Positions 14,491-23,445 of a DNA stretch of 25,720 nucleotides are shown one piece after another. Origin of the DNA: Hydrogenophilales bacterium RIFOXYD1_FULL_62_11 (GTDB lineage: Bacteria; Pseudomonadota; Gammaproteobacteria; Burkholderiales; Thiobacillaceae); contig MGZO01000091.1 in the NCBI GenBank assembly GCA_001802655.1, positions 19,398 to 45,117 of the forward strand. The letters run 5' to 3'. Position numbers and translations under genes: made by a program. The notes below the pieces were generated by a model. The model was not told the DNA's origin and did not search any database. It saw nothing but the letters and a program-made list of their open reading frames with translations. Numbering within the stretch: the stretch's first letter is position 1; the number at the start of each line of letters is the position of its first letter.

Positions 14491-16908
14491 TCAATGTTTC
14501 AAAGCTGCCCCTTTGACCAACTCTTCCTCTTGAACGGGCAATGCGGCCGCTTCAGCTTCCGGCTCCTCACTTAAGGGTTCAGGTGCACGCTCGAGAGCCA
14601 ATTCCAAAACCTGATCAATCCATTTCACCGGATGAATATCCAGTTTATTTTTGATGTTATCTGGAATTTCTGTCAGATCCTTAACGTTTTCATGCGGGAT
14701 CAAAACCGTTTTTATTCCGCCACGATGAGCTGCGAGCAGCTTTTCTTTCAGACCGCCGATTGGCAGAACCTCCCCCCGCAGCGTAATTTCTCCCGTCATC
14801 GCCACATCTGCCCGAACCGGAATACCCGTGAGAATAGACACCATTGAAGTGCAAATCGCGATGCCCGCAGAGGGGCCGTCTTTTGGTGTGGCGCCTTCCG
14901 GCAAATGGATGTGGATATCGCGCTTCTGATAAAAGTCATCCTGAATGCCCAGTTTGCGCGCACGGGAACGGACAACCGACAAAGCCGCCTGGATTGACTC
15001 TTGCATCACTTCACCGAGCTTGCCAGTGGTGGTCATTTTGCCACGGCCAGGCAAAGCAACCGCCTCAATCGTGAGCAATTCGCCCCCGACTTCGGTCCAG
15101 GCAAGGCCGGTGACCTGACCAACCTGATTGTTCAATTCAGCAATACCGAAGCTGAAGCGACGTACCCCCAGGTATTTTTCCAGATTGCGCGAGGTGACCG
15201 AAATCTTGCTCGTCTGCTTCTTCAGCAACAATGCCTTTACCGCTTTGCGGCAAATTTTGGACAACTCACGCTCAAGACTACGTACGCCGGCCTCTCGCGT
15301 GTAATACCGCACGATGTCGCGGATGGCGGACTCAGCGATTGCAAGCTCACTCTCCTTGATGCCATTAACCTTGAGTTGCTTGGGTGCAAGATAACGTACG
15401 GCAATATTGACTTTTTCGTCCTCTGTATAACCCGATAGACGAATCACTTCCATCCGATCAAGTAAGGGTGCGGGTAGATTGAGCGAATTAGCCGTTGCAA
15501 CGAACATTACATCCGACAGGTCATATTCGACCTCGATGTAATGATCCTGAAAGGTGTGGTTTTGCTCGGGATCGAGCACCTCCAGCAACGCTGACGAAGG
15601 ATCGCCACGGAAGTCCTGACCCATTTTATCCACTTCATCAAGCAGGAAAAGTGGATTCTTCACCCCAATTTTGGTCAGACTTTGCAGAATCTTGCCTGGC
15701 ATCGACCCGATATAGGTGCGACGGTGCCCCCGAATCTCGGATTCGTCACGCACACCGCCCAGAGCCATACGTACAAATTTGCGATTAGTCGCACGCGCAA
15801 TGGATTGCCCAAGCGAGGTTTTACCCACACCGGGCGGCCCGACCAGACACAAGATCGGCGCCTTTACCTTGTCTACGCGCTGTTGTACCGCGAGGTATTC
15901 AAGGATGCGCTCTTTCACCTTGTCAAGGCCATAATGATCCTGATCCAGCACTAGTTCGGCCTTGACCAAATCTTTGCTAATCTTGGTTTTTTTCTTCCAC
16001 GGCAAACCAACAATCGCTTCAATATAGCTGCGAATCACGGTGGCTTCAGCGGACATAGGTGACATCATGCGCAGCTTTTTCAACTCGCCCATGGCCTTGG
16101 CTTCGGCCTCCTTGGACATGCTGGCTTCCTTGACGCGTTTTTCCAGGTCTTCGAGTTCGGCGCCTTCTTCAATGTCGCCCAACTCCTTCTGAATCGCCTT
16201 GACCTGTTCGTTCAGGTAGTACTCACGCTGACTCTTCTCCATCTGCCGTTTGACGCGGCCACGGATACGTTTTTCCACTAGCAGGATGTCAAGCTCGCCT
16301 TCCAGCAAACCCAGCAGATGCTCCAGGCGTTTATTCACGCCAATCATTTCCAGCACCTCCTGCTTCTGTTCAAGCTTCAAGGGCAAATGTGCAACGATGG
16401 TGTCAGCCAGACGACCGCCCTCGTCAATCCCAGACAGGGAAGTAAGGATTTCCGGTGGAATTTTTTTGTTGAGTTTGACGTACTGGTCAAACTGCGTCAG
16501 AAGCGCACGGCGCATGGCCTCCACTTCAACCAACTCTTCACCTTCAGCCGGCAAAACTTCTGCACGCGCCGTAAGATGAGTGCCCGCGTCAGTCACATCG
16601 ATCACACGTGCTCGCTGATTGCCTTCCACCAGCACCTTGACGGTGCCATCGGGCAGTTTCAGCATTTGCAACACTGTAGCAACGCTACCCGTGCCGAACA
16701 GGTCTTCAGGTGTAGGGTCATCCTGCGCGGCAGTTTTTTGCGCAACCAGGAGAATGCTTTTACCGGATTCCATCGATGTTTCCAGCGCCTTGATCGACTT
16801 GGGGCGACCGACAAACAGCGGTATGACCATGTGGGGAAACACCACTACATCTCGCAATGGCAACAGCGGCAGATCAATCTGTTCCTTGGATACGTTGTCG
16901 CTCATCAT
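14491..16908 (-). CDS. lon: ATP-dependent protease Lon
   Basis: An 805-residue cytosolic AAA+ serine protease that degrades misfolded and regulatory proteins. The N-terminal substrate-binding domain runs to about residue 210. Walker A GPPGVGKT is at 357-364, and Walker B FLLDEVDK is at about 421-428. The C-terminal protease domain has catalytic Ser680 (PKDGPSAG) and Lys723 (GGLKEKLL), spaced 43 residues apart as in E. coli Lon. The C-terminal tail is acidic. The start is the first of two ATG codons after an AGGA ribosome site. A sigma-32 type promoter in the clpX-lon gap indicates heat induction, and an intrinsic terminator follows the gene. Confidence 0.98.
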   Translation of the reverse strand: MMSDNVSKEQIDLPLLPLRDVVVFPHMVIPLFVGRPKSIKALETSMESGKSILLVAQKTAAQDDPTPEDLFGTGSVATVLQMLKLPDGTVKVLVEGNQRARVIDVTDAGTHLTARAEVLPAEGEELVEVEAMRRALLTQFDQYVKLNKKIPPEILTSLSGIDEGGRLADTIVAHLPLKLEQKQEVLEMIGVNKRLEHLLGLLEGELDILLVEKRIRGRVKRQMEKSQREYYLNEQVKAIQKELGDIEEGAELEDLEKRVKEASMSKEAEAKAMGELKKLRMMSPMSAEATVIRSYIEAIVGLPWKKKTKISKDLVKAELVLDQDHYGLDKVKERILEYLAVQQRVDKVKAPILCLVGPPGVGKTSLGQSIARATNRKFVRMALGGVRDESEIRGHRRTYIGSMPGKILQSLTKIGVKNPLFLLDEVDKMGQDFRGDPSSALLEVLDPEQNHTFQDHYIEVEYDLSDVMFVATANSLNLPAPLLDRMEVIRLSGYTEDEKVNIAVRYLAPKQLKVNGIKESELAIAESAIRDIVRYYTREAGVRSLERELSKICRKAVKALLLKKQTSKISVTSRNLEKYLGVRRFSFGIAELNNQVGQVTGLAWTEVGGELLTIEAVALPGRGKMTTTGKLGEVMQESIQAALSVVRSRARKLGIQDDFYQKRDIHIHLPEGATPKDGPSAGIAICTSMVSILTGIPVRADVAMTGEITLRGEVLPIGGLKEKLLAAHRGGIKTVLIPHENVKDLTEIPDNIKNKLDIHPVKWIDQVLELALERAPEPLSEEPEAEAAALPVQEEELVKGAALKH

Positions 16909-16933
16909 TTTTTCCTGGGCAGGGTTGAGGAAA

Positions 16934-16962
16934 GGATGCGTGGCGATAAACCACGCACATCC
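16934..16962 (-). promoter_or_regulatory. Leader hairpin of the lon transcript
   Basis: On the minus strand GGATG(TG)CGTGG pairs with CCACGCATCC around a 7-base loop with a 2-base bulge, followed by TTTCC. It starts almost at the predicted heat-shock start site and lies 26 bases upstream of the lon ATG. It may stabilise the 5' end or act as a weak terminator for clpX read-through. Confidence 0.45.
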
Positions 16963-16964
16963 CT

Positions 16965-16992
16965 AGCTGGGGGGCATAGTTCACATTTCAAG
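16965..16992 (-). promoter_or_regulatory. Heat-shock (sigma-32/RpoH) promoter of lon
   Basis: Minus-strand CTTGAAA (16986-16992), a 13-base spacer and CCCCAGCT (16965-16972). This matches the RpoH consensus CTTGAAA-N11-16-CCCCATnT with a single mismatch. The start would be near 16958, about 50 bases before the lon ATG. Confidence 0.8.
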
Positions 16993-17025
16993 TAAGCCGG
17001 CTAACGAAGTCGGCTCAAATCAGAC

Positions 17026-18300
17026 TCAGGCGCCAGCAGCCAATGGCTGCTCGCCCTGCTCGGAGTAGATCAACAAGGGTTTACCCTCGCCGTTAACCAA
17101 GCTTTGATCCACCACGACCTTGCTTACGCCCTTAAGCGAGGGTAAGTCATACATGGTGTCGAGCAATGCGTGTTCAATGATGGAGCGTAAGCCTCGTGCT
17201 CCCGTGCGACGCGCCAGAGCGCGCTTGGCGATAGCATTAAGCGCTTCCTCACGAAACTCGAGATCCACCCCTTCCATCTTGAACAGTTTGGCAAACTGCT
17301 TGGTCAGCGCATTCTTCGGTTCGGTCAAAATCTGCACCAGCGCTGTCTCGTCGAGTTCATCAAGCGTCGTGACAACTGGCAGACGGCCAACGAACTCTGG
17401 AATCAAGCCATACTTGATAAGGTCTTCTGGCTCGACTTGATGCAACAGTTCAACATCCCGCTTGGTGTCGTCAACGTTCTTGACCTGCGCCCCAAACCCG
17501 ATTCCCCCTTTTTCAGTGCGACCTCGAATAACTTTTTCCAGCCCACTGAACGCTCCACCGCAGATAAACAGGATATTGCTGGTGTCGACCTGGACAAACT
17601 CCTGGTTCGGATGCTTGCGGCCACCCTGAGGCGGGACGGAAGCAGTCGTACCCTCGATCAACTTGAGCAGTGCCTGCTGCACGCCCTCACCTGATACATC
17701 CCGGGTGATTGAAGGGTTATCAGACTTCCGCGAAATCTTGTCTATTTCGTCAATGTAGACAATGCCTTGTTTGGCCTTGTCCACATCGTAATCACATTTT
17801 TGCAGCAGTTTCTGGATGATGTTCTCGACATCCTCGCCTACATAACCGGCTTCGGTCAGGGTCGTCGCATCTGCAATAACAAACGGCACATTCAGCAGGC
17901 GTGCCAGCGTTTGCGCAAGCAGTGTTTTGCCCGACCCTGTCGGCCCAATCAGCAAAATATTGCTCTTGGCCAACTCGACATCGCCGCTACCGGAGTTGCT
18001 GCGCAGACGCTTGTAGTGATTGTAAACCGCAACCGCCAACGCTTTTTTAGCCTGGCTTTGACCGATCACATATTGATCAAGAATGCTGCTGATCTCATGC
18101 GGCGTCGGCAAATCGGAACTTGCACCACTCTTCTGGTTATCGGCTTGCTGGATTTCCTCGCGGATGATGTCGTTGCACAACTCGACACATTCGTCGCAAA
18201 TGAACACCGACGGCCCAGCAATCAGCTTGCGCACCTCATGCTGGCTTTTACCGCAAAAGGAGCAATAGAGAAGTTTGTCGCTCGAGCCTTTGTCTTCCAT
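17026..18300 (-). CDS. clpX: ATP-dependent Clp protease ATP-binding subunit ClpX
   Basis: The AAA+ unfoldase that feeds substrates, including SsrA-tagged proteins, to ClpP. From the ATG at 18300 it has 424 residues and begins MEDKGSSDKLLYCSFCGKSQ. The N-terminal zinc-binding domain uses Cys13, Cys16, Cys35 and Cys38. Walker A GPTGSGKT is at 119-126, Walker B reads IVYIDEIDK, and the ClpP-docking loop region contains IGFGAQ. I chose this start because AAGGGAA lies 8 bases upstream and it matches the family N-terminus. An ATG at 18333 would add 11 residues and overlap clpP. It lies 10 bases after clpP and is surely co-transcribed. Confidence 0.97.
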   Translation of the reverse strand: MEDKGSSDKLLYCSFCGKSQHEVRKLIAGPSVFICDECVELCNDIIREEIQQADNQKSGASSDLPTPHEISSILDQYVIGQSQAKKALAVAVYNHYKRLRSNSGSGDVELAKSNILLIGPTGSGKTLLAQTLARLLNVPFVIADATTLTEAGYVGEDVENIIQKLLQKCDYDVDKAKQGIVYIDEIDKISRKSDNPSITRDVSGEGVQQALLKLIEGTTASVPPQGGRKHPNQEFVQVDTSNILFICGGAFSGLEKVIRGRTEKGGIGFGAQVKNVDDTKRDVELLHQVEPEDLIKYGLIPEFVGRLPVVTTLDELDETALVQILTEPKNALTKQFAKLFKMEGVDLEFREEALNAIAKRALARRTGARGLRSIIEHALLDTMYDLPSLKGVSKVVVDQSLVNGEGKPLLIYSEQGEQPLAAGA

Positions 18301-18310
18301 GCCTGTTCCC

Positions 18311-18967
18311 TTATTTAGCACTTGCTTCGACACGGGTCGTCAACACTTTGTCGACCAGGCCATAACTCACAGCGTCATCCGCACTCATGAAATTATCACG
18401 ATCAGTATCGCGCTCGATCACTTCAATACTTTGCCCTGAATGCTTAGCCAGCATGTCGTTGAGACGGGCTTTCAGGTAAAGAATTTCCTTGGCATGAATC
18501 GCGATGTCCGACGCCTGCCCTTGAAACCCACCCAACGGCTGATGAATCATTACGCGTGAATTCGGCAGACAATAACGTTTTCCCTTAGTTCCTGCCGTCA
18601 GCAGGAAAGCCCCCATACTGGCTGCCTGACCGATGCAAAGCGTGGATACATCCGGTTTGATGAACTGCATGGTGTCGTAAATTGCCATGCCAGCTGAAAC
18701 CGATCCACCAGGCGAGTTGATATAGAAATAAATATCCTTGTCGGGGTTTTCCGATTCCAGGAAAAGCATTTGCGCAACCACCAGATTGGCCGTCGAGTCA
18801 TTCACGGGACCAACAAGGAAAATGACACGTTCCTTAAGCAGGCGCGAGTAAATGTCATACGCACGTTCTCCACGCCCGCTTTGCTCGACAACCATTGGAA
18901 CCAGCCCCAGCCCCTGCGGCTCATGGCGCAGAGAATTGGAAATATCACTATTGAAATCGATATGCAT
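18311..18967 (-). CDS. clpP: ATP-dependent Clp protease proteolytic subunit ClpP
   Basis: A 218-residue serine peptidase forming the tetradecameric Clp chamber. The catalytic triad is intact: Ser117 (GQAASMGA), His142 (MIHQPLGG) and Asp191 (DTDRDNF). Each is offset by 20 from the mature E. coli numbering, which fits an N-terminal propeptide that is removed by self-processing. The ATG overlaps the trigger factor stop by one base (TGATG), implying translational coupling. The order tig-clpP-clpX-lon is the conserved proteobacterial arrangement. Confidence 0.98.
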   Translation of the reverse strand: MHIDFNSDISNSLRHEPQGLGLVPMVVEQSGRGERAYDIYSRLLKERVIFLVGPVNDSTANLVVAQMLFLESENPDKDIYFYINSPGGSVSAGMAIYDTMQFIKPDVSTLCIGQAASMGAFLLTAGTKGKRYCLPNSRVMIHQPLGGFQGQASDIAIHAKEILYLKARLNDMLAKHSGQSIEVIERDTDRDNFMSADDAVSYGLVDKVLTTRVEASAK

Positions 18968-20265
18968 CAGGCACGTCCCATCAGTTCTTCAAAAGTGGTT
19001 GTTACGTCTTCAACCATAGCTTGTCCACCGACCCATGCTACAACGTTTTCTTCCAGAGCAAGAGACTCGATTTCCTGCATCCGCTCAGGGTTTTGGTAGA
19101 ACCACTGCGCGACCTGATCAGGCTCTTCGTAACTTTGCGCCTGTTCCTGTATCAATGCACGAATCTGCTCGGGCTGCGCCACCAGCTTGTTTGCCTGCAC
19201 AATTTCGGCAAGAATCAAACCCAAACGCACGCGGCGCTCCGCTTGTCCAGTAAACATATCGGCCACAAGCTTCATGGTCTGAACCCCGCGTGACTGCATG
19301 TCGGCTTCAGTCGCTTTCAACAGACGATCGGTTTCCATTGCTACCAGGCTTTGCGGCAGTTCCAGCGTGCTTTTCTGCAACAGCAACTCCATGGTTTGCT
19401 CTTTCATCTTCGTCTGTACGCGACGTTTCACTTCGCGCTCAAGATTCGCTTTCACTTCAGCCTTGAGCTTTTCCACATCGCCATCTTCCACGCCCAACGC
19501 CTTGGCGAATTCCGCATCGACCGACGGAAGCACAGGAGCTTGAACTTCTTCTACCTGCACTTCAAAGTGCGCGGCTTTGCCCGCAAGTTCCTTGGCTGCG
19601 TATTCAGCCGGAAAAGTCACATCGAAGCCCTTGCTGGCACCGGCTTCAAGTCCGATCAAGCTTTGCTCAAAATCTTTCAGCAAGCGACCTTCGCCAATCA
19701 CCGCAGCAAAATCCTCTCCCTTGCCCCCCTCAAATGCGACGCCATCGACGGTGCCCTGGTAATCGAATTTAACCAGATCGCCTTCTGCCGCAGCACGCTG
19801 AGCAACTTCAAATGTACGACGCTGCTTTTGCAGCACTTCGAGGGTTTTCGCCACATCCGCATCACTCAATTCAACAACGGGGCGATTGATCTTGCCTGAG
19901 TCCAACGCGTCAATCTTGACCTCAGGATAGACCTCGAAGCTGGCGCTGAAAGTCATTTCTGCGGCAGCGGCCTGGCCAGCCTTCGGCTCAAATCGCGGAT
20001 AACCTGCAATTTTGAGTTTATGTGCCTGTACCGCCTCACCAAACCGGCTCTGCAGCGTTTCGCCCAATATTTCCTGGCGTACGCCTGGACCATGCTGACG
20101 CGCAACCGCCGCAAGCGGCGCCTTGCCCGGACGGAATCCATCCATCTTGACGTTGCGTGCCAGACGCTTGAGGCGGTTTTGCACTTCGGCTTCCAACTGA
20201 TCCATGGGCACGTCAATGTCCAAGCGCCGAACCAGACCTTCGAGAACTTCAAGATTTGCTTGCAT
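18967..20265 (-). CDS. tig: Trigger factor (ribosome-associated chaperone)
   Basis: A 432-residue chaperone and prolyl isomerase that binds nascent chains at ribosomal protein L23. The N-terminal ribosome-binding domain contains the signature VKMDGFRPGKAPLAAV at about residues 40-55. An FKBP-like domain sits at about 155-240 (GDLVKFDYQGTVDGVAFEGG), and the C-terminal arms are long and helical. I start at the ATG at 20265, with AGGAAG seven bases before it; a GTG directly upstream (20268) is possible. It lies 50 bases downstream of tRNA-Leu on the same strand, so the two may share a transcript. It is coupled to clpP. Confidence 0.97.
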   Translation of the reverse strand: MQANLEVLEGLVRRLDIDVPMDQLEAEVQNRLKRLARNVKMDGFRPGKAPLAAVARQHGPGVRQEILGETLQSRFGEAVQAHKLKIAGYPRFEPKAGQAAAAEMTFSASFEVYPEVKIDALDSGKINRPVVELSDADVAKTLEVLQKQRRTFEVAQRAAAEGDLVKFDYQGTVDGVAFEGGKGEDFAAVIGEGRLLKDFEQSLIGLEAGASKGFDVTFPAEYAAKELAGKAAHFEVQVEEVQAPVLPSVDAEFAKALGVEDGDVEKLKAEVKANLEREVKRRVQTKMKEQTMELLLQKSTLELPQSLVAMETDRLLKATEADMQSRGVQTMKLVADMFTGQAERRVRLGLILAEIVQANKLVAQPEQIRALIQEQAQSYEEPDQVAQWFYQNPERMQEIESLALEENVVAWVGGQAMVEDVTTTFEELMGRA

Positions 20266-20313
20266 CACAATACTTCCTGGCTGAATTAATTAAGAAGGGC
20301 AGTAAGAAAACCC

Positions 20314-20400
<87 letters not shown>

Positions 20401-20435
20401 GACTATGCCGCAAAATCATCAGCGGATAAGTGTAA

Positions 20436-20441
20436 TATAAT
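20436..20441 (+). promoter_or_regulatory. -10 like box ahead of the hpn operon
   Basis: A perfect TATAAT lies about 75 bases upstream of hpnC, but no good -35 box is present at 16-18 bases. The 116-base gap to tRNA-Leu must hold promoters for both directions. Treat it as tentative. Confidence 0.3.
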
Positions 20442-20516
20442 CAATACGATGCTGTCACCCAGCCACACGCAACATCCACCCTAAGTCATTATTCCCATTC
20501 CGTTTTTTTGTTTCCG

Positions 20517-21323
20517 GTGCCGGTCGATCATTACGAAAACTTTCCCGTTGCGTCCTGGTTGCTGCCCAAGCGGCTGCGTCGCCCCGTGGAGGCCATTTAC
20601 CGATTTGCCCGTAGCGCAGATGACATTGCTGATGAAGGCAGCGCCCCTGCCGCCGAACGCCTGGGTCAACTGGCTGCCTACCATGCTGAACTGAATCGCA
20701 TCGAACGCGGCGAAACGCCAACCGATCCGGTCTTTCAACCCCTGGCTGTCGCCATCCGGGATTACGCCATCCCCCTTGCGCCGTTTCGCGATCTGCTGTC
20801 TGCGTTTGCGCAGGATGTGGAAAAAACACGCTACGTCCATTTTGGCGAGGTAATGGATTACTGCCGCCGCTCGGCCAATCCCATCGGTCGCCTGATGCTG
20901 CATTTATATGGCGACCATGATCCACGTCATATTGCATATTCAGATGCCATCTGCAGCAGCCTGCAATTGATCAATTTTTTGCAGGACATCGCGGTAGACT
21001 ATCAAAAAGACAGGGTATACCTGCCACAGGATGAACTTGCCGCGCTCCACGTCAGCGAAAAACAGATTGCCGAAGGTGATGCGCGCGGCATGTGGCACGT
21101 GATGATGAACAAGCAGATCGAACGCACCCGCAAGTTGTTGCAGGCTGGCGCACCGCTTGGCCGGCAACTCAAGGGGCGCATCGGACTTGAGTTGCGCATC
21201 ACGATCCTGGGCGGTGAAACCATTCTGCGCAAACTGCATGCTGATCCCGGCTGCGTATTTACCGCTCGCCCGGTACTCAGTAAAAAAGACTGGATCGGCA
21301 TGTTCGGACGGGCCCTGTTCTGA
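20517..21323 (+). CDS. hpnC: Hydroxysqualene synthase HpnC
   Basis: A trans-isoprenyl synthase family enzyme of 268 residues. With HpnD and HpnE it makes squalene from farnesyl diphosphate, the precursor of hopanoids. In the characterised pathway HpnC converts presqualene diphosphate to hydroxysqualene. The two Asp-rich metal-binding regions are visible: SADDIADE at about 33-40, and FLQDIAVDYQKDRVYLP at about 154-170 with Asp157, Asp161 and Asp165. I prefer the GTG at 20517 (MPVDHYENFPVASWLLP), which matches the family N-terminus. A TTG at 20508 is the alternative, and neither has a clear ribosome site. The stop is two bases before hpnD. Confidence 0.93.
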   Translation: MPVDHYENFPVASWLLPKRLRRPVEAIYRFARSADDIADEGSAPAAERLGQLAAYHAELNRIERGETPTDPVFQPLAVAIRDYAIPLAPFRDLLSAFAQDVEKTRYVHFGEVMDYCRRSANPIGRLMLHLYGDHDPRHIAYSDAICSSLQLINFLQDIAVDYQKDRVYLPQDELAALHVSEKQIAEGDARGMWHVMMNKQIERTRKLLQAGAPLGRQLKGRIGLELRITILGGETILRKLHADPGCVFTARPVLSKKDWIGMFGRALF

Positions 21324-21325
21324 GC

Positions 21326-22171
21326 ATGGACGCCCATCAATACTGCCAGACGCGCGCAGCCGCCAGCGGTTCCAGCTTTTACTACAGTTTCGTCTTTCTG
21401 CCGACCAGCACACGGCGCGCAATCACAGCATTCTATGCACTGTGCCGCGAACTCGACGACGTAGTGGACGAATGCCACGAACGCTCAGTCGCCGAAACCA
21501 AACTCAACTGGTGGCGCGAGGAAATCGAGCGATTTGCAGCCGGCGTTCCGCAACATCCTGCAACTCGCGCCCTGCTCGATACCCCGCAAGGCCCTAATAC
21601 CTCCCCTTCCCTGTTGCTTGAAATCGTTGATGGCATGGCAATGGACCTGGATGATCGGCGCTATCCTGATTTCAAATCGCTCAATTTATATTGCTACCGT
21701 GTAGCGGGTGTTGTCGGCGAAGTCGCGGCCGCGCTATTTGATGGTGGACGCAGTGAGGACGACCGCGCAGTCCGGCGTTACGCGCATGAACTGGGCCTGG
21801 CATTCCAACTCACCAATATCATCCGCGACGTTGGCGAAGATGCGCGACGCGGGCGCATTTATCTGCCACAAGACGAACTGGCACGCTTTGGCGTAAGCGA
21901 GGCCGACCTGTTGAATAGCCGTGACACGCCAGCGTTTCAGGCCTTGATGCAATTTCAATACGAGCGCGCTGTTGCCTGTTATGACAGTGCACTGGCTGCG
22001 CTGCCTGCGCGCGCGCGTCGTGCGCAACGCCCCGGACTGGCAATGGCCGCAATTTACCGAACCTTGCTCGACGAAATTCAGCGTGACCACTTTCCCGTGC
22101 TGCGCGCGCGCGTATCACTTACGCCACTGCGCAAACTATGGCTGGCGAGCAAAACCTGGCTGTTTCCGTGA
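21326..22171 (+). CDS. hpnD: Presqualene diphosphate synthase HpnD
   Basis: A 281-residue member of the squalene/phytoene synthase family that condenses two farnesyl diphosphates to presqualene diphosphate. The first Asp-rich motif is ALCRELDDVVDEC (Asp44, Asp45, Asp48). The second is QLTNIIRDVGEDARRGRIYLP at about 161-181, with Asp168, Glu171 and Asp172, the stronger QxxNxxRDxxED form typical of HpnD. It starts two bases after hpnC and its last 34 bases overlap the ATG-initiated hpnE. The product passes to HpnC and then HpnE. No squalene-hopene cyclase lies in this window. Confidence 0.94.
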   Translation: MDAHQYCQTRAAASGSSFYYSFVFLPTSTRRAITAFYALCRELDDVVDECHERSVAETKLNWWREEIERFAAGVPQHPATRALLDTPQGPNTSPSLLLEIVDGMAMDLDDRRYPDFKSLNLYCYRVAGVVGEVAAALFDGGRSEDDRAVRRYAHELGLAFQLTNIIRDVGEDARRGRIYLPQDELARFGVSEADLLNSRDTPAFQALMQFQYERAVACYDSALAALPARARRAQRPGLAMAAIYRTLLDEIQRDHFPVLRARVSLTPLRKLWLASKTWLFP

Positions 22172-23445
22172 AATCTGGTTTCATTAACCCCAGTGTCGCC
22201 ATCGTCGGCGGCGGCTGGGCCGGTTGCGCCGCCGCGCTGACACTGGCCGAAGCGGGTGTCAGGGTCACCTTGCTTGAAGCAAGCCGCACCCTGGGCGGTC
22301 GTGCACGGGCAGTCGAACTGCAAGGGCAGAAACTCGACAACGGCCAACATATCCTGCTCGGCGCATATGAGCAGACCCTGCAACTGATTGAGCGCCTGCA
22401 TGCCACACCGGGTTTGTGGCGACTGCCCCTTAGCCTCAACCAGCCGCCGGATTTCAGTCTCAGCTGTCCGCGCCTGCCCGCCCCCCTGCATTTGCTGGCG
22501 GGGTTGCTCGGCGCGCAGGGGCTCGACTGGCGTGAAAAACTGGCCGCTGCACGATGGATACATTCCTTGTTGAACAGTGAGATTGATGCAGACCATTTAA
22601 CAGTCAGCCAGCTCACCCACACTCAACCCGAAAAACTGAACCGCCTGCTGTGGCATCCGTTATGCATTTCCGCGCTGAACACCCCTCCAGGCATTGCCAG
22701 CGGCCGGGTTTTCCAAAATGTGATCCGCGCCGCTTTTGGTGGGCACAACCCACACAGTGACTTGCTGCTGCCACAACTTGACCTGACCTCGCTGTTCCCC
22801 GCACCCGCTGCAGCACGGATCGTTGAACTCGGTGGCAGCGTACGCCTGTCCAGCCGGGTGACCACACTGGATCCCGCCCCCGGCTGCATCACGTTGCAGA
22901 CATGCAACGATGCCCATACTTACAGTCACGCCATCCTCGCCGTTGCTCCCCAGCATCTGGCGAGTTTAATCGCTCCGGTCGCTGAACTCAGACCGCTGGT
23001 AAACGACGTGGCCAGCTATACCTATCAAGCAATCGCAACTGCTTATGTGCAATATGACCCCGCTTTTCGATTGAAAAAACCCTTGTTCGCCCTTGCCGAT
23101 GGTCCAGCGCAATTTGTGTTCGACCGTGGGCAAAGCCATGGACAAGCGGGTCTGCTGGCCTTCGTCGCCAGCGCTGCGGCGAACTTGCCAATCAGCTGGA
23201 TTGAACAAGCCGAAGCACAGCTGCTGCGGATTGCTCACCCCGGCACAGCGCGCTGGCGGAAAAGCATTGTTGAAAAGCAAGCGACCTACGCGTGCGTTCC
23301 CCATCTCGCACGCCCAGGAAACCGAACACAACACCCGCGTATTTTCCTGGCCGGTGACTACACTGACGGGGCTTATCCTGCCACGCTCGAAAGCGCAACA
23401 TTGAGCGGGGTACAATCGGCCAACACCTTACTCGAACAACTATGA
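22138..23445 (+). CDS. hpnE: Hydroxysqualene dehydroxylase HpnE (FAD-dependent)
   Basis: A 435-residue flavoprotein of the amine oxidase/phytoene desaturase type, which reduces hydroxysqualene to squalene with FAD. The N-terminal FAD motif VGGGWAGCAAAL is at about 23-34, followed by the acidic LLEAS and the GGRA motif near 50-56. The C-terminal FAD segment FLAGDYTDGAYPATLESA is intact. The ATG at 22138 overlaps hpnD by 34 bases. A GTG at 22168 in a GTGA overlap with the hpnD stop is a credible alternative start and would remove ten residues. The stop overlaps the next gene by four bases (ATGA), so the operon continues. Confidence 0.93.
   Translation: MAGEQNLAVSVKSGFINPSVAIVGGGWAGCAAALTLAEAGVRVTLLEASRTLGGRARAVELQGQKLDNGQHILLGAYEQTLQLIERLHATPGLWRLPLSLNQPPDFSLSCPRLPAPLHLLAGLLGAQGLDWREKLAAARWIHSLLNSEIDADHLTVSQLTHTQPEKLNRLLWHPLCISALNTPPGIASGRVFQNVIRAAFGGHNPHSDLLLPQLDLTSLFPAPAAARIVELGGSVRLSSRVTTLDPAPGCITLQTCNDAHTYSHAILAVAPQHLASLIAPVAELRPLVNDVASYTYQAIATAYVQYDPAFRLKKPLFALADGPAQFVFDRGQSHGQAGLLAFVASAAANLPISWIEQAEAQLLRIAHPGTARWRKSIVEKQATYACVPHLARPGNRTQHPRIFLAGDYTDGAYPATLESATLSGVQSANTLLEQL

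Noticed and set aside
20449..20484. 11-codon leader ORF upstream of hpnC
   Set aside because: No ribosome site, no runs of regulatory codons and no attenuator hairpin around it.
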